Shown: positions 17,552 through 24,200, numbered from the stretch's first letter. The stretch: 34,368 bases of DNA from UMGS1002 sp045586785 (GCA_045586785.1 JAZNBA010000048.1:1-34368); one strand, 5' to 3'. Notes: generated from the sequence alone by a model not told the origin. Translations and numbers: made by a program.

Positions 17552-18934
17552 ATGAATCTTAACGATACCATCGCCGCCATTTCCACACCCCAAGGCAAGG
17601 GTGGCGTTGCACTGATAAGAATATCCGGCGACGAGGCACTTGCCGTCGCCGACAAAATGTTTCGCCCGAAATCGGGCAAAAAGCTGTCCGAAATAAAATC
17701 CCGTACCGCCGTTTACGGCGATATTATGGCATATGAGCCCGATGGTGCGCTTGTCCGCATTGACGACGGAATCGCCACGGTGTTTCGCGCACCCGCGTCG
17801 TATACTGGGGAGGACACCGTTGAAATTTGCTGTCACGGCGGCGTGCTTATTACACGCGAGGTGCTGAGCGCCGCCCTTGCCGCCGGAGCGCGCATGGCAG
17901 AGCCGGGCGAATATACCCGCCGCGCCCACATTTCGGGCAGACTGGGTCTTTCCGAGGCAGAGGCGCTGGCGACGCTGCTTGACGCGAAAACACACGAGCA
18001 GCTGAAGCTGTCGCGTTCGGGAATGGACGGCGCGCTGTCAAAAAAGACGGACGAGCTGTACCTTGAATTGCGCCGACTTGTCAGTGACGTTTACGCGCGC
18101 GTTGACTTTCCCGACGAGGACCTGGCAGGGCTTACACGTGAGCAGTTTTGCGACGCCGTGGGCGAGGTGGGTCAGCAGTTGTGTAAGCTTATGAAGACCT
18201 ACCGCACGGGACATGCCATTACCGAGGGTATATCCACGGTGCTGTGCGGCGAGACAAACAGCGGAAAAAGCTCGCTTTATAACGCAATTTTGGGCAAAAA
18301 TGCCGCAATCGTTACGGATATCGCGGGCACCACGCGGGATATTTTGGAGGAAGTCGTCAGCTTCGGCGGCGTTACTCTGCGGCTGTGCGACACGGCAGGC
18401 CTGCGCGACAGCGCGGATACCGTTGAGCGCATAGGAATCGAGCGTGCGAAAGAAAAAATAGAATCGGCAGAGCTGGTGCTGGCGCTGTTTGACACCTCAC
18501 GTCCGTGGGACGCAAACGCCGAGGCAATGCTGGGTTATCTGGAAACGATTATTTCCCCGGTAATAATCATTACCACCAAATCCGATCTGCCCGCCGCTTG
18601 GCAAATGCCCGAAAAATATGACGCGGTCAGCATTTCCACCAAAACAGGCGAGGGAATGGACGCGCTGGCAGACCGTATAAATAAGCTGTTTATCGACGGC
18701 GATATTGATATTTCCACCGACGCCGTCGCCGCGACGGCGCGTCAGTATGCCGCGCTTTGCCGCGCAGGTGAGGCGGTGCAGAATGCGCTGTCAGCACTTG
18801 ACGCGGGGCTTCCCGAGGATATCGCGGGCAGTGATCTGGAGCTTGCCATGTCGGCGCTTGCCGAGATCGACGGACGCGAGGTCACCGTTGATATCGTTTC
18901 GGAAATATTCTCCCGCTTCTGCGTGGGGAAATGA
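17552..18934 (+). CDS. mnmE: tRNA modification GTPase MnmE (TrmE)
   Basis: 460 aa. With MnmG it forms the cmnm5 modification at U34 of several tRNAs, using methylene-THF. The N-terminal formyl-THF-binding domain carries GKGGVALIRISG (16-27) and EICCHGG (91-97). A helical domain holds the inserted G domain: G1 GETNSGKS (233-240), GTTRD, DTAGLR and TKSD. The C-terminal end CVGK (457-460) supplies the catalytic Cys. The family G1 usually reads GxPNxGKS, so T replaces P here. ATG start; ribosome site GAGGA. MnmG is not in the window. In most Firmicutes mnmE follows jag, whereas here it lies upstream of rpmH. Confidence 0.96.
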   Translation: MNLNDTIAAISTPQGKGGVALIRISGDEALAVADKMFRPKSGKKLSEIKSRTAVYGDIMAYEPDGALVRIDDGIATVFRAPASYTGEDTVEICCHGGVLITREVLSAALAAGARMAEPGEYTRRAHISGRLGLSEAEALATLLDAKTHEQLKLSRSGMDGALSKKTDELYLELRRLVSDVYARVDFPDEDLAGLTREQFCDAVGEVGQQLCKLMKTYRTGHAITEGISTVLCGETNSGKSSLYNAILGKNAAIVTDIAGTTRDILEEVVSFGGVTLRLCDTAGLRDSADTVERIGIERAKEKIESAELVLALFDTSRPWDANAEAMLGYLETIISPVIIITTKSDLPAAWQMPEKYDAVSISTKTGEGMDALADRINKLFIDGDIDISTDAVAATARQYAALCRAGEAVQNALSALDAGLPEDIAGSDLELAMSALAEIDGREVTVDIVSEIFSRFCVGK

Positions 18935-18955
18935 TAACTTTATATGTAAAAAGCC

Positions 18956-18989
18956 GCAAAAGGGCAGAGATCGATCTCTGCCCTTTTGC
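18956..18989. terminator. Bidirectional terminator between mnmE and the small Cys-rich gene
   Basis: A perfect 34-bp palindrome (17-bp arms 18956-18972 and 18973-18989) with AAAA/TTTT inside both arms. A further T run exists on the minus strand (A run at 18948-18952). It lies 21 bases after the mnmE stop and 20 bases past the stop of the converging small gene. Confidence 0.9.
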
Positions 18990-19009
18990 TGCGATTATCA
19001 AACATCAAT

Positions 19010-19198
19010 TTAATCCACAGCAATGTTTTCTTCTTTGTTTTTTGGATCAAATTCGGGAAAACAAAGTAAAAAGAAGTCGCACTCATCGCAACAGCACTCA
19101 AAGCCTTGCTTTCCGTTTCCGAGGCAAACGTCACGTTTCCCGGGTGTAAGCTCCACCCCGGAAATGTCAATTATTTTTTTCGGAATTTTTTGACTCAT
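19010..19198 (-). CDS. Small cysteine-rich protein, unknown function
   Basis: 62 aa, not recognised. N-terminal part basic and hydrophobic (residues 1-21, with ISGVELTPGKR). Then a cysteine cluster with Cys25, Cys35-Cys36-Cys37, Cys40 and Cys46, in GFECCCDECDFFLLCFP. The tail is acidic. No signal peptide or TM segment. The Cys pattern suggests metal binding (Zn or Fe), which is inference. The ATG at 19196-19198 is preferred over an upstream in-frame ATG at 19229-19231, because AGGAGG (19203-19208) is four bases before it. A terminator hairpin (19217-19246) stands just upstream and a structured RNA with its own promoter further up, so expression may need terminator read-through. Confidence 0.72.
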   Translation of the reverse strand: MSQKIPKKIIDISGVELTPGKRDVCLGNGKQGFECCCDECDFFLLCFPEFDPKNKEENIAVD

Positions 19199-19216
19199 AT
19201 ATCCTCCTATCAGTAT

Positions 19217-19246
19217 AAAAAAGGTGCGCAACCGAAGCTACGCACC
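19217..19246 (-). terminator. Intrinsic terminator with UUCG tetraloop upstream of the Cys-rich gene
   Basis: On the minus strand a 10-bp stem (two G-U pairs) is capped by C(UUCG)G and followed by six Ts (A run 19217-19222). It ends the structured RNA, and lies 8 nt before the Shine-Dalgarno of the 62-aa gene, as a transcription attenuator would. Confidence 0.9.
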
Positions 19247-19424
19247 GAAAACCGCACACTCCGATTGCTGCTACACAAACTAAATTAGAATTAGGGTATT
19301 CACCATAACCATTTAGTAGAGCTTGCGATTTTACCAAGTTCAAAATAGTTATGGCAAAAAAAGGATATAAATATCCTTGTAAAGACAAAAATACCACTAA
19401 TTCTAATATTCAGTTTGTGTAGCA
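19217..19424 (-). ncRNA. Predicted structured RNA of about 207 nt (free sRNA or attenuator leader)
   Basis: Transcription predicted from the promoter at 19430-19458 starts at about 19423-19424, exactly where the inverted repeat begins. The 5' arm (19424-19390) pairs with 19300-19269 in about 29 bp: 13 perfect (TGCTACACAAACT), 10 (TTAGAATTAG) and 6 (GGTATT). Inside are a hairpin AAGGATAT-TT-ATATCCTT (19378-19361) and a 12-bp stem (19354-19343 with 19314-19303) with a 28-nt apical loop holding CTTG..CAAG. A UUCG-capped terminator ends it. The rod-like, end-paired, self-terminated form recalls 6S RNA, but the junction is strongly asymmetric. The promoter-aptamer-terminator-SD-gene order equally fits a riboswitch. 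No homology search was possible. Confidence 0.7.
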
Positions 19425-19429
19425 TACTT

Positions 19430-19458
19430 ATTATATCACAATTTTTGCGGTCTGTAAA
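19430..19458 (-). promoter_or_regulatory. Strong sigma-A-type promoter of the structured RNA
   Basis: On the minus strand TTTACA (19453-19458), 17-bp spacer, TATAAT (19430-19435), with an extended -10 TG. It is one of the best promoter matches in the window, although no large gene lies downstream. Confidence 0.85.
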
Positions 19459-19507
19459 TATATTGAGTGAATTTTTATGAAATTGCCTCTCAAGCGCGGC
19501 TTTGTAT

Positions 19508-19649
19508 TTCTACGTCAAATTTGATAAATCCCAACAATTTCGGGTCGTCGAGGGCGCCGACCCCTACGATTGAATAATAATATTTGCAATTCTACGTGAA
19601 ATTTGATAAAATCCAACGTTTACGGACCGCCGAGGACGTCGATCCCTAC
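19508..19649. repeat. Two direct copies of a GAGGACGTCG..CCCTAC intergenic repeat
   Basis: Copies at 19508-19567 and 19590-19649, each about 60 bp and offset by 82. Both run TTCTACGT-AAATTTGATAAA..CCAAC, then an imperfect palindrome, then CCCTAC. The second half also occurs at 26820-26844 and 26922-26946. Non-coding. Confidence 0.8.
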
Positions 19650-19702
19650 AACTTGTGGGATTATTCGCATAAAACGTGGAATTTTATTTAATCGTTCATT
19701 AT

Positions 19703-19796
19703 GCCTCTCCGTCTGCTACGCAGACACCTCTCCCAGAGGGAGAGGCTTATTGCAGGCTCCCCCTTTGGGGGAGCTCCCGCGCAGCGGGTGAGAGGG
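19703..19796. repeat. Inverted pair of CTCTCC-framed palindromic elements
   Basis: Element 19703-19746 holds GTCTGC-TAC-GCAGAC and then CCTCTCCC-AGA-GGGAGAGG. The element at 19755-19796 is a related copy in the opposite orientation with different inner palindromes (CTCCCCC-TTT-GGGGGAG and CCCGC-GCA-GCGGG). The pair has a BIME-like arrangement. Related elements lie at 30003, 30068, 31258, 31361 and 34205. Confidence 0.8.
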
Positions 19797-19979
19797 TAGA
19801 ATTCAAACATAAAGTTTTAATGGTTACAAGATACTACAACTGTATTGGTTAAAAATATAGAATTCCATTAGATTTTATATAAAAAAGCAAAAAACCCGCG
19901 TAAGATGTGCCAATATAACAAAAACATGCTACAAAAAACTAAAAAAACATTAAATAATAGGAAAAATTTTAAAAATCTA

Positions 19980-20009
19980 TTGACAAAGAGGGGTAAGAAA
20001 GTGTATAAT
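19980..20009 (+). promoter_or_regulatory. Promoter of the rpmH-rnpA-yidD-yidC-khpB operon
   Basis: Consensus TTGACA (19980-19985), 18-bp spacer, consensus TATAAT (20004-20009). The transcript would begin about 75 nt before rpmH. The stretch 19797-19979 upstream is AT-rich and shows nothing else I can name. Confidence 0.88.
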
Positions 20010-20090
20010 ATATGCTGTCATTGTGTCAGGACGTGTAAGTCAGCAGAATATTACGCTTCCGATAACCATTTCACAAGGAGGTGCATCTAA

Positions 20091-20225
20091 ATGCTTAGAA
20101 CCTATCAGCCTAAAAAGCGTCAGAGACAGAAGGAGCACGGCTTCAGAAAAAGAATGAGAACCGCGGACGGCAGAAAAGTCCTCAAGAGAAGACGTGCAAA
20201 GGGCAGAGTAAGACTTTCTTATTGA
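20091..20225 (+). CDS. rpmH: 50S ribosomal protein L34
   Basis: 44 aa, the family's usual length, and almost all consensus: it begins MLRTYQPKKRQRQKEHGF, continues RKRMRTADGRKVLKRRRAKG and ends RVRLSY. L34 is a small basic protein of the large subunit. ATG preceded by AAGGAGGTG. It leads the conserved rpmH-rnpA-yidD-yidC-jag cluster, under its own strong promoter. The usual divergent neighbour dnaA is absent. Confidence 0.97.
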   Translation: MLRTYQPKKRQRQKEHGFRKRMRTADGRKVLKRRRAKGRVRLSY

Positions 20226-20359
20226 TCTGCTCAAACAATCGCCGCGATAGTCAATATCGAGATAAAACCACCGACCGCCGACAAACGCAACAAGTGTTTT
20301 TAGGAGCGTCGGGGTTTTTAATGTCGGCACAAATTTTTATGCAGGGGGTGTGTTGAGTT

Positions 20360-20746
20360 TTGAAACATCTTTCCCTCACCGAAAACCATCTGTTCGGCAA
20401 AGCATATTCAAAAGGGAAGCGGTATTGCGGAAAATACGCCTGCGTTTTTGTCCTGCGGGACAAGGCGGCGTTTCGTCTGATGAAAGCTAATCCCGAAAAA
20501 CAGTATCTTAACCGTGTTGGACTTACCGTGTCCAAGAAGATCGGCGGAGCCGTTGTGCGCAGTCGTGCGCGACGGGTTTTGCGCGCCGCGCTTGATGCCG
20601 TGGAGCCGCAGCTTAAGACGGGCTTTATTATCGTCATCAGTGCCCGAGAGGGCATAGCCGATCAAAAAAGCACCGATATGGAAAAAGAACTGCGGTGGAT
20701 ATTCAAAAAGCTTGATATGCTTGCCGACCAAAAAACATCGTCATGA
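20360..20746 (+). CDS. rnpA: Ribonuclease P protein component
   Basis: 128 aa basic protein that binds RNase P RNA and helps pre-tRNA 5' processing. The core GLTVSKKIGGAVVRSRARRV (54-73) is recognisable. The invariant RNR motif reads RSR here (67-69). A hydrophobic strand GFIIVISARE follows. TTG start at 20360 with AGGGGGTG about 11 bases upstream; no ATG gives a full-length product. Separated from rpmH by 134 bases without a clear terminator and overlapping yidD by 4 bases (ATGA). Confidence 0.94.
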   Translation: MKHLSLTENHLFGKAYSKGKRYCGKYACVFVLRDKAAFRLMKANPEKQYLNRVGLTVSKKIGGAVVRSRARRVLRAALDAVEPQLKTGFIIVISAREGIADQKSTDMEKELRWIFKKLDMLADQKTSS

Positions 20747-21087
20747 AACATATTTGTATCTGGCTTATACGTTTTTACCGAAAATTTCTATCTCCTCTCA
20801 AACGTCATCCGACCTGTCGGTTTACGCCGACTTGTTCCGCCTACGCCATTGAGGCGTTACAGAAACGTGGCTTGATCGTGGGCCTTGCGCTTACGGCGTG
20901 GAGAATACTCCGTTGCAATCCATTTTGCCCAGGAGGCTATGATCCCGTCCCCGAGCGAAGACCGCGAAGGATAAAAAATAATGAGAAGAGAACCGAGAAA
21001 AACGACACAATGGACGAACAACCAAATATTATAGGAGAAGATCTCGCGACGGAGAACAACTGCAATTCCGACGCGGGAAAAAACTGA
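20743..21087 (+). CDS. yidD: Membrane protein insertion efficiency factor YidD
   Basis: 114 aa. Small membrane-associated protein that supports YidC- and Sec-dependent insertion. The signature is intact: IRFYRKFLSP, then CRFTPTCSAYAIEALQKRG, then RILRCNPFCPGGYDPVP. A hydrophilic tail of about 40 residues follows the usual end of the family and carries no known motif. Start codon overlaps the rnpA stop. yidC begins one base after its stop, so the three genes are probably coupled. Confidence 0.95.
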   Translation: MKHICIWLIRFYRKFLSPLKRHPTCRFTPTCSAYAIEALQKRGLIVGLALTAWRILRCNPFCPGGYDPVPERRPRRIKNNEKRTEKNDTMDEQPNIIGEDLATENNCNSDAGKN

Positions 21088-21088
21088 A

Positions 21089-22999
21089 ATGGCACAAAAC
21101 AAAACATCAACGCGCTACGCGTTGAAGCTGATGTGTGCAATGCTGATCGCGGCTTGTCTTATCTCTCTTATGGGACTTGTAGCGTCCGCAACCACCGCTC
21201 CTGACGATCCGTCAAACATTCCCGCCGACAGCACAGGCGCAACCGACTCCGACGGTACTGCCGCAGACGGTACTGCCACCGATGGCGCAGCGTCTGCCGA
21301 CGACCTTGCCGCAGAGCTGAAGCCCGCGCTTACCGAGGATAAGCTGGCGGCACTGGCAGAGCTTATCAAGGCTCACGTCGTTACCGACAAAAAGGCAGAG
21401 GATAAGCGCACCGCCCGCGACAAGATCACCGCTGCATACCTTGCAGCTAAGGGCGAGGACGGCAGCGTAGATCTGTCGAAGATCGACGTTGAGGCGGCTC
21501 GCGAGGCTATCAAAGAGGCTAACGAGGCGGCAAAAAGCAAGGCAAGAGTGGACGTTGATTACAGCTCCATCAATGCCGCTGACGTTGAAAACCTTGTCAG
21601 CAGAATGAAGAGCCTTGTGTCGCTTGACGCGCCTACGGGACTTTTCGAAAAGATCAAGCTGGCGGCAGGTAGTGTGCTCAGCTGGTTTACCAAGCTGGTA
21701 GGCGGAAACTATGTAATAGGTCTGCTTATCTTCGCGGTAATTCTTGAGCTTGTAACGCTTCCCGTAAGCATCAAGCAGCAGAAGAATTCCATCAAGCAGG
21801 CGTCGCTCTCTCCCAAGGAAAAGGCTATCCGCAAAAAGTACGCGGGTCGTGACGACCAGGCAACCAAGCAGAAAATGGCAACCGAGATACAGGAAATGTA
21901 TCAGAAGGAAGGCTACAACCCCGCATCGGGCTGTCTGCCTATGATACTTCAGCTTGTATTCGTATTGCTGCTTTACGCGGTAGTTGTTGACCCTATCGTT
22001 TACGTTATGCACCAGTCCTCCGAGCTGTCGCAGGCACTTGTCACATTCATCAACACATCCGAAGCATCCGGCGGTCTTGGCGGCAACATAGTTGCTTCCC
22101 GAGGCACCATCGAGGTAGCGTCCTTTATTACCGATTACGGCAGAGAGGCGTTCTGCTCAAAGCTTCAGGACTTCATTTACTTCTCTAACGGCGCGGATAT
22201 CGTCAACGCCGTAAAGACCAACGTTACCGAGCTTAACTTCAATCTGTTCGGTATCAGTCTGGGTCCCGTTCCCAGCTTCCAGAACTTCAACTGGCTGCTG
22301 CTCATTCCCGTGCTGACCTTCGTTGTTTACTTCGGCAGCATGAAGATCACACGTAAGATGACATACCAGCCTCAGGTTCAGGATCAGGCAACAGGCTGCT
22401 CCAACAACATTATGGACATCACAATGCCGCTGTTCAGCGTATACATTTGCTTCGTGGTTCCCGCGGCACTGGGTGTATACTGGATGTTCAAGAGCATACT
22501 CAGCACTGTCGCGCGTATAATTCTGACTAAAGTAATGCCTGTTCCCACCTTTACGGAGGAGGAATACAAGGCGGCTGAAAAAGAGATACTCAAGGGTAAG
22601 TCGCCCGAGCGCGCTCCCGCGCCCAGAACGGGCTCGTCGGGCAAGGCGGTACGTTCACTGCACCACATCGACGACGAGGACTTTGAGGACACCCGCGAGG
22701 AGGCACTTGCGCGCAAGGCGCGCCAAGAGGCACGCGAGGCAGAGCAGGCTCAGAAGAAGGCAGACGAGGAAAAGCGTCTTGCCGACAGCAAGCTGATAAA
22801 GAACGAGGATGACCGTCCTCAGCTGTCACTCAAGCAGCTTCGTGAAAAGGCTAAAAAGGCAAAACAGCAGCAGGCGGCTGAAAAGAAGGCGGCAGCAAAT
22901 GCCACCGAGGCTTCCGCAGAACAGCAAAAAGACGTTGACACCGTTATTACCCCCGAGGGAAAGCGTAATGTCAACGAGAACAAAGAATCAGACAACTAA
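21089..22999 (+). CDS. yidC: Membrane protein insertase YidC/Oxa1 family, enlarged
   Basis: 636 aa, more than twice B. subtilis SpoIIIJ. N-terminal signal or anchor helix (about 11-34; an IAAC lipobox-like motif ends at Cys23, but hydrophobicity continues, so lipidation is doubtful). Then an Ala/Asp/Thr-rich stretch (35-75) and a helical extracytoplasmic region (76-190). YidC core: TM near 205-226, a basic cytoplasmic loop (IKQQKNSIKQ, KAIRKKYAGR), TMs near 283-307, 400-416 and 445-470, with an extra segment of about 90 residues between the second and third. The C-terminal tail (480-636) is highly charged. The position of the groove Arg, five residues before the LP proline, is Glu220 (VILELVTLP). 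ATG start, weak ribosome site. Confidence 0.93.
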   Translation: MAQNKTSTRYALKLMCAMLIAACLISLMGLVASATTAPDDPSNIPADSTGATDSDGTAADGTATDGAASADDLAAELKPALTEDKLAALAELIKAHVVTDKKAEDKRTARDKITAAYLAAKGEDGSVDLSKIDVEAAREAIKEANEAAKSKARVDVDYSSINAADVENLVSRMKSLVSLDAPTGLFEKIKLAAGSVLSWFTKLVGGNYVIGLLIFAVILELVTLPVSIKQQKNSIKQASLSPKEKAIRKKYAGRDDQATKQKMATEIQEMYQKEGYNPASGCLPMILQLVFVLLLYAVVVDPIVYVMHQSSELSQALVTFINTSEASGGLGGNIVASRGTIEVASFITDYGREAFCSKLQDFIYFSNGADIVNAVKTNVTELNFNLFGISLGPVPSFQNFNWLLLIPVLTFVVYFGSMKITRKMTYQPQVQDQATGCSNNIMDITMPLFSVYICFVVPAALGVYWMFKSILSTVARIILTKVMPVPTFTEEEYKAAEKEILKGKSPERAPAPRTGSSGKAVRSLHHIDDEDFEDTREEALARKARQEAREAEQAQKKADEEKRLADSKLIKNEDDRPQLSLKQLREKAKKAKQQQAAEKKAAANATEASAEQQKDVDTVITPEGKRNVNENKESDN

Positions 23000-23043
23000 T
23001 ATCTAACAACCAAAGCCGCATTGGCGGCAGAATGGAGACTCTT

Positions 23044-23751
23044 TTGAAAAAAGAAGTTATTACAACAGGTAAGACGATCGACGAGGCAGTTGCCAACGCA
23101 GTCCGCGAGCTGGGCGCGCCCTCGGCCGAGAGTATAGAATATACCGTTCTGGAGGAGCCCAAGAAGGGACTTTTCGGAATCGGTGCGGCACCTGCCAAGA
23201 TCTCGGCAAGCTACACGCTGTCGGGTGCCGATATCGCGCTTGAGTTTGTCAAGAGCGTTATCAACGATATGGGTCTTGACGCAAAGGCTGTTATGACGCA
23301 GGGCGACAACGACGATACGCTGATCAACATTGACGGCGAGGGCTCGGGTGTGCTTATCGGTCATCACGGCGAGACGCTGGATTCTCTGCAGTATCTTGCA
23401 AATCTGGCGGCAAACAAAAAGGTAGACGGTGTAAAGCGCGAGTACGTTAAGATCACGCTGGATGCCGAGGGCTACCGCGCAAAGAGAGAAGAAGCGCTTC
23501 GCGCGCTGGCGCGCCGTATGGCAGAAAAGGTTCTGCGCTACAAAAAGAGCATTATGCTGGAGCCTATGAATCCTTATGAGCGTCGCATCATTCACTCCGA
23601 GGTACAGGGAATTGAGGGTGTATCCACCAACTCCATCGGCTCGGAAAACAACCGCAAGGTAGTTATGTACCTGGACGACAAGGGCATCTCCGCGGGCAAA
23701 AAGTCAAATAAAAAGTCAGCGCCTCTCGTAAGCGAGCAAGAGCTGTACTAA
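23044..23751 (+). CDS. khpB: RNA-binding protein KhpB (Jag/EloR, SpoIIIJ-associated)
   Basis: 235 aa. N-terminal Jag_N domain (KEVITTGKTIDEAVANAVRELG, later KKGLFGIG), KH domain (VLIGHHGETLDSLQYLANL), and C-terminal R3H domain (NPYERRIIHSEVQ). In streptococci KhpA/KhpB bind many RNAs and affect cell elongation. The TTG at 23044 is chosen because GGAG sits six bases upstream and MKKEVI is the family's usual beginning. An ATG at 23032 would add four residues but has no ribosome site. Last gene of the cluster; mnmE, which normally follows, is elsewhere. Confidence 0.92.
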   Translation: MKKEVITTGKTIDEAVANAVRELGAPSAESIEYTVLEEPKKGLFGIGAAPAKISASYTLSGADIALEFVKSVINDMGLDAKAVMTQGDNDDTLINIDGEGSGVLIGHHGETLDSLQYLANLAANKKVDGVKREYVKITLDAEGYRAKREEALRALARRMAEKVLRYKKSIMLEPMNPYERRIIHSEVQGIEGVSTNSIGSENNRKVVMYLDDKGISAGKKSNKKSAPLVSEQELY

Positions 23752-23760
23752 AATCGAAAA

Positions 23761-23794
23761 GGGGGATGCTGTGTTGAATTTACGCGGCACCCCC
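23761..23794. terminator. Possible terminator hairpin after khpB
   Basis: GGGGG-A-TGC (23761-23769) pairs with GCA-CCCCC (23787-23794) over a 17-nt loop. A T run follows only after seven bases, so termination strength is uncertain. Confidence 0.35.
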
Positions 23795-23802
23795 AGTATT
23801 GT

Positions 23803-23965
23803 TTTCTTGCAGTTCTGCGAAAAGCAGAACTGCAAGAAAGTGATATTCCGCGCGAGGCGCGGAGTGATATTCGCCGTCTGCGACGGCGAGTGAAATTCGC
23901 CCTTCGGGCGAGTGAAATGTTTGCCTGCGGCAAACGTTAGTGTAGCTTTTCGCGGAGCGAAAAGC
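23803..23965. repeat. Tandem array of six variable hairpins with GTGA(T/A)AT linkers
   Basis: Six palindromes in a row: 23803-23839 (16-bp arms), 23847-23863, 23871-23889, 23897-23911, 23919-23935 and 23945-23965. Stems are perfect but all different in sequence, mostly with 3-nt loops (GAG, TGC, TTC, TGC, GGA). Four linkers are nearly constant: GTGATAT at 23840 and 23864, GTGAAAT at 23890 and 23912. No open frame of note. From 23966 to 24121 I see nothing else. Confidence 0.9.
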
Positions 23966-24121
23966 AAATTTATTGAATTATTTCCCGGGAAGTATCAAAT
24001 GCTTTCCGGATGGGCGTCGGATGCGAAACTCAGCTTAATGCGGCGTTCGCAAGACGACGCACGGTATTCGAGGTGTGAACAAACGATTATAAATGTCTGT
24101 TTGTTAAAGCTTTTGAAGATT

Positions 24122-24174
24122 CTTAAGAAACTTTTTTCAAAAGTTTCTTAAGTGGGGTGCGGGGCGAAGCCCCG
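24122..24174. repeat. Double hairpin before the SGNH hydrolase pair
   Basis: A 14-bp perfect stem CTTAAGAAACTTTT-TTC-AAAAGTTTCTTAAG (24122-24152), followed by CGGGGC-GAA-GCCCCG (24160-24174). The second hairpin has no T run. It lies 16 bases before the ribosome site of the next gene. I believe this two-hairpin form is a dispersed repeat in Clostridia; that is recollection, not shown here. Confidence 0.7.
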
Positions 24175-24200
24175 TGTATATACAATTCAAGGAGGGTATT

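Noticed and set aside
19351..19422. A 23-codon plus-strand frame (begins MAKKGYKYPCK) inside the inverted repeat
   Set aside because: No Shine-Dalgarno or promoter on that strand. Its composition follows from the stem sequences, and the RNA signals are all on the minus strand.
19269..19424. MITE-like reading of the 32-35-bp inverted repeat
   Set aside because: No target-site duplication is visible at its ends, and the predicted transcription start and terminator coincide with the structure. It is kept only as an alternative.
19440..20090. Replication origin next to rpmH
   Set aside because: No cluster of TTATCCACA-type DnaA boxes and no dnaA or dnaN gene. Single near-matches elsewhere (for example near 26900) are isolated.
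23803..23965. CRISPR-like regular spacing in the hairpin array
   Set aside because: The constant part is only seven bases and the variable parts are palindromes. CRISPR repeats are longer and spacers are not self-complementary. No cas genes are present.
23912..24151. 79-aa open frame between the hairpin array and the SGNH genes
   Set aside because: It starts inside an array linker, lacks a ribosome site and ends in the next hairpin. No protein-like conservation features.
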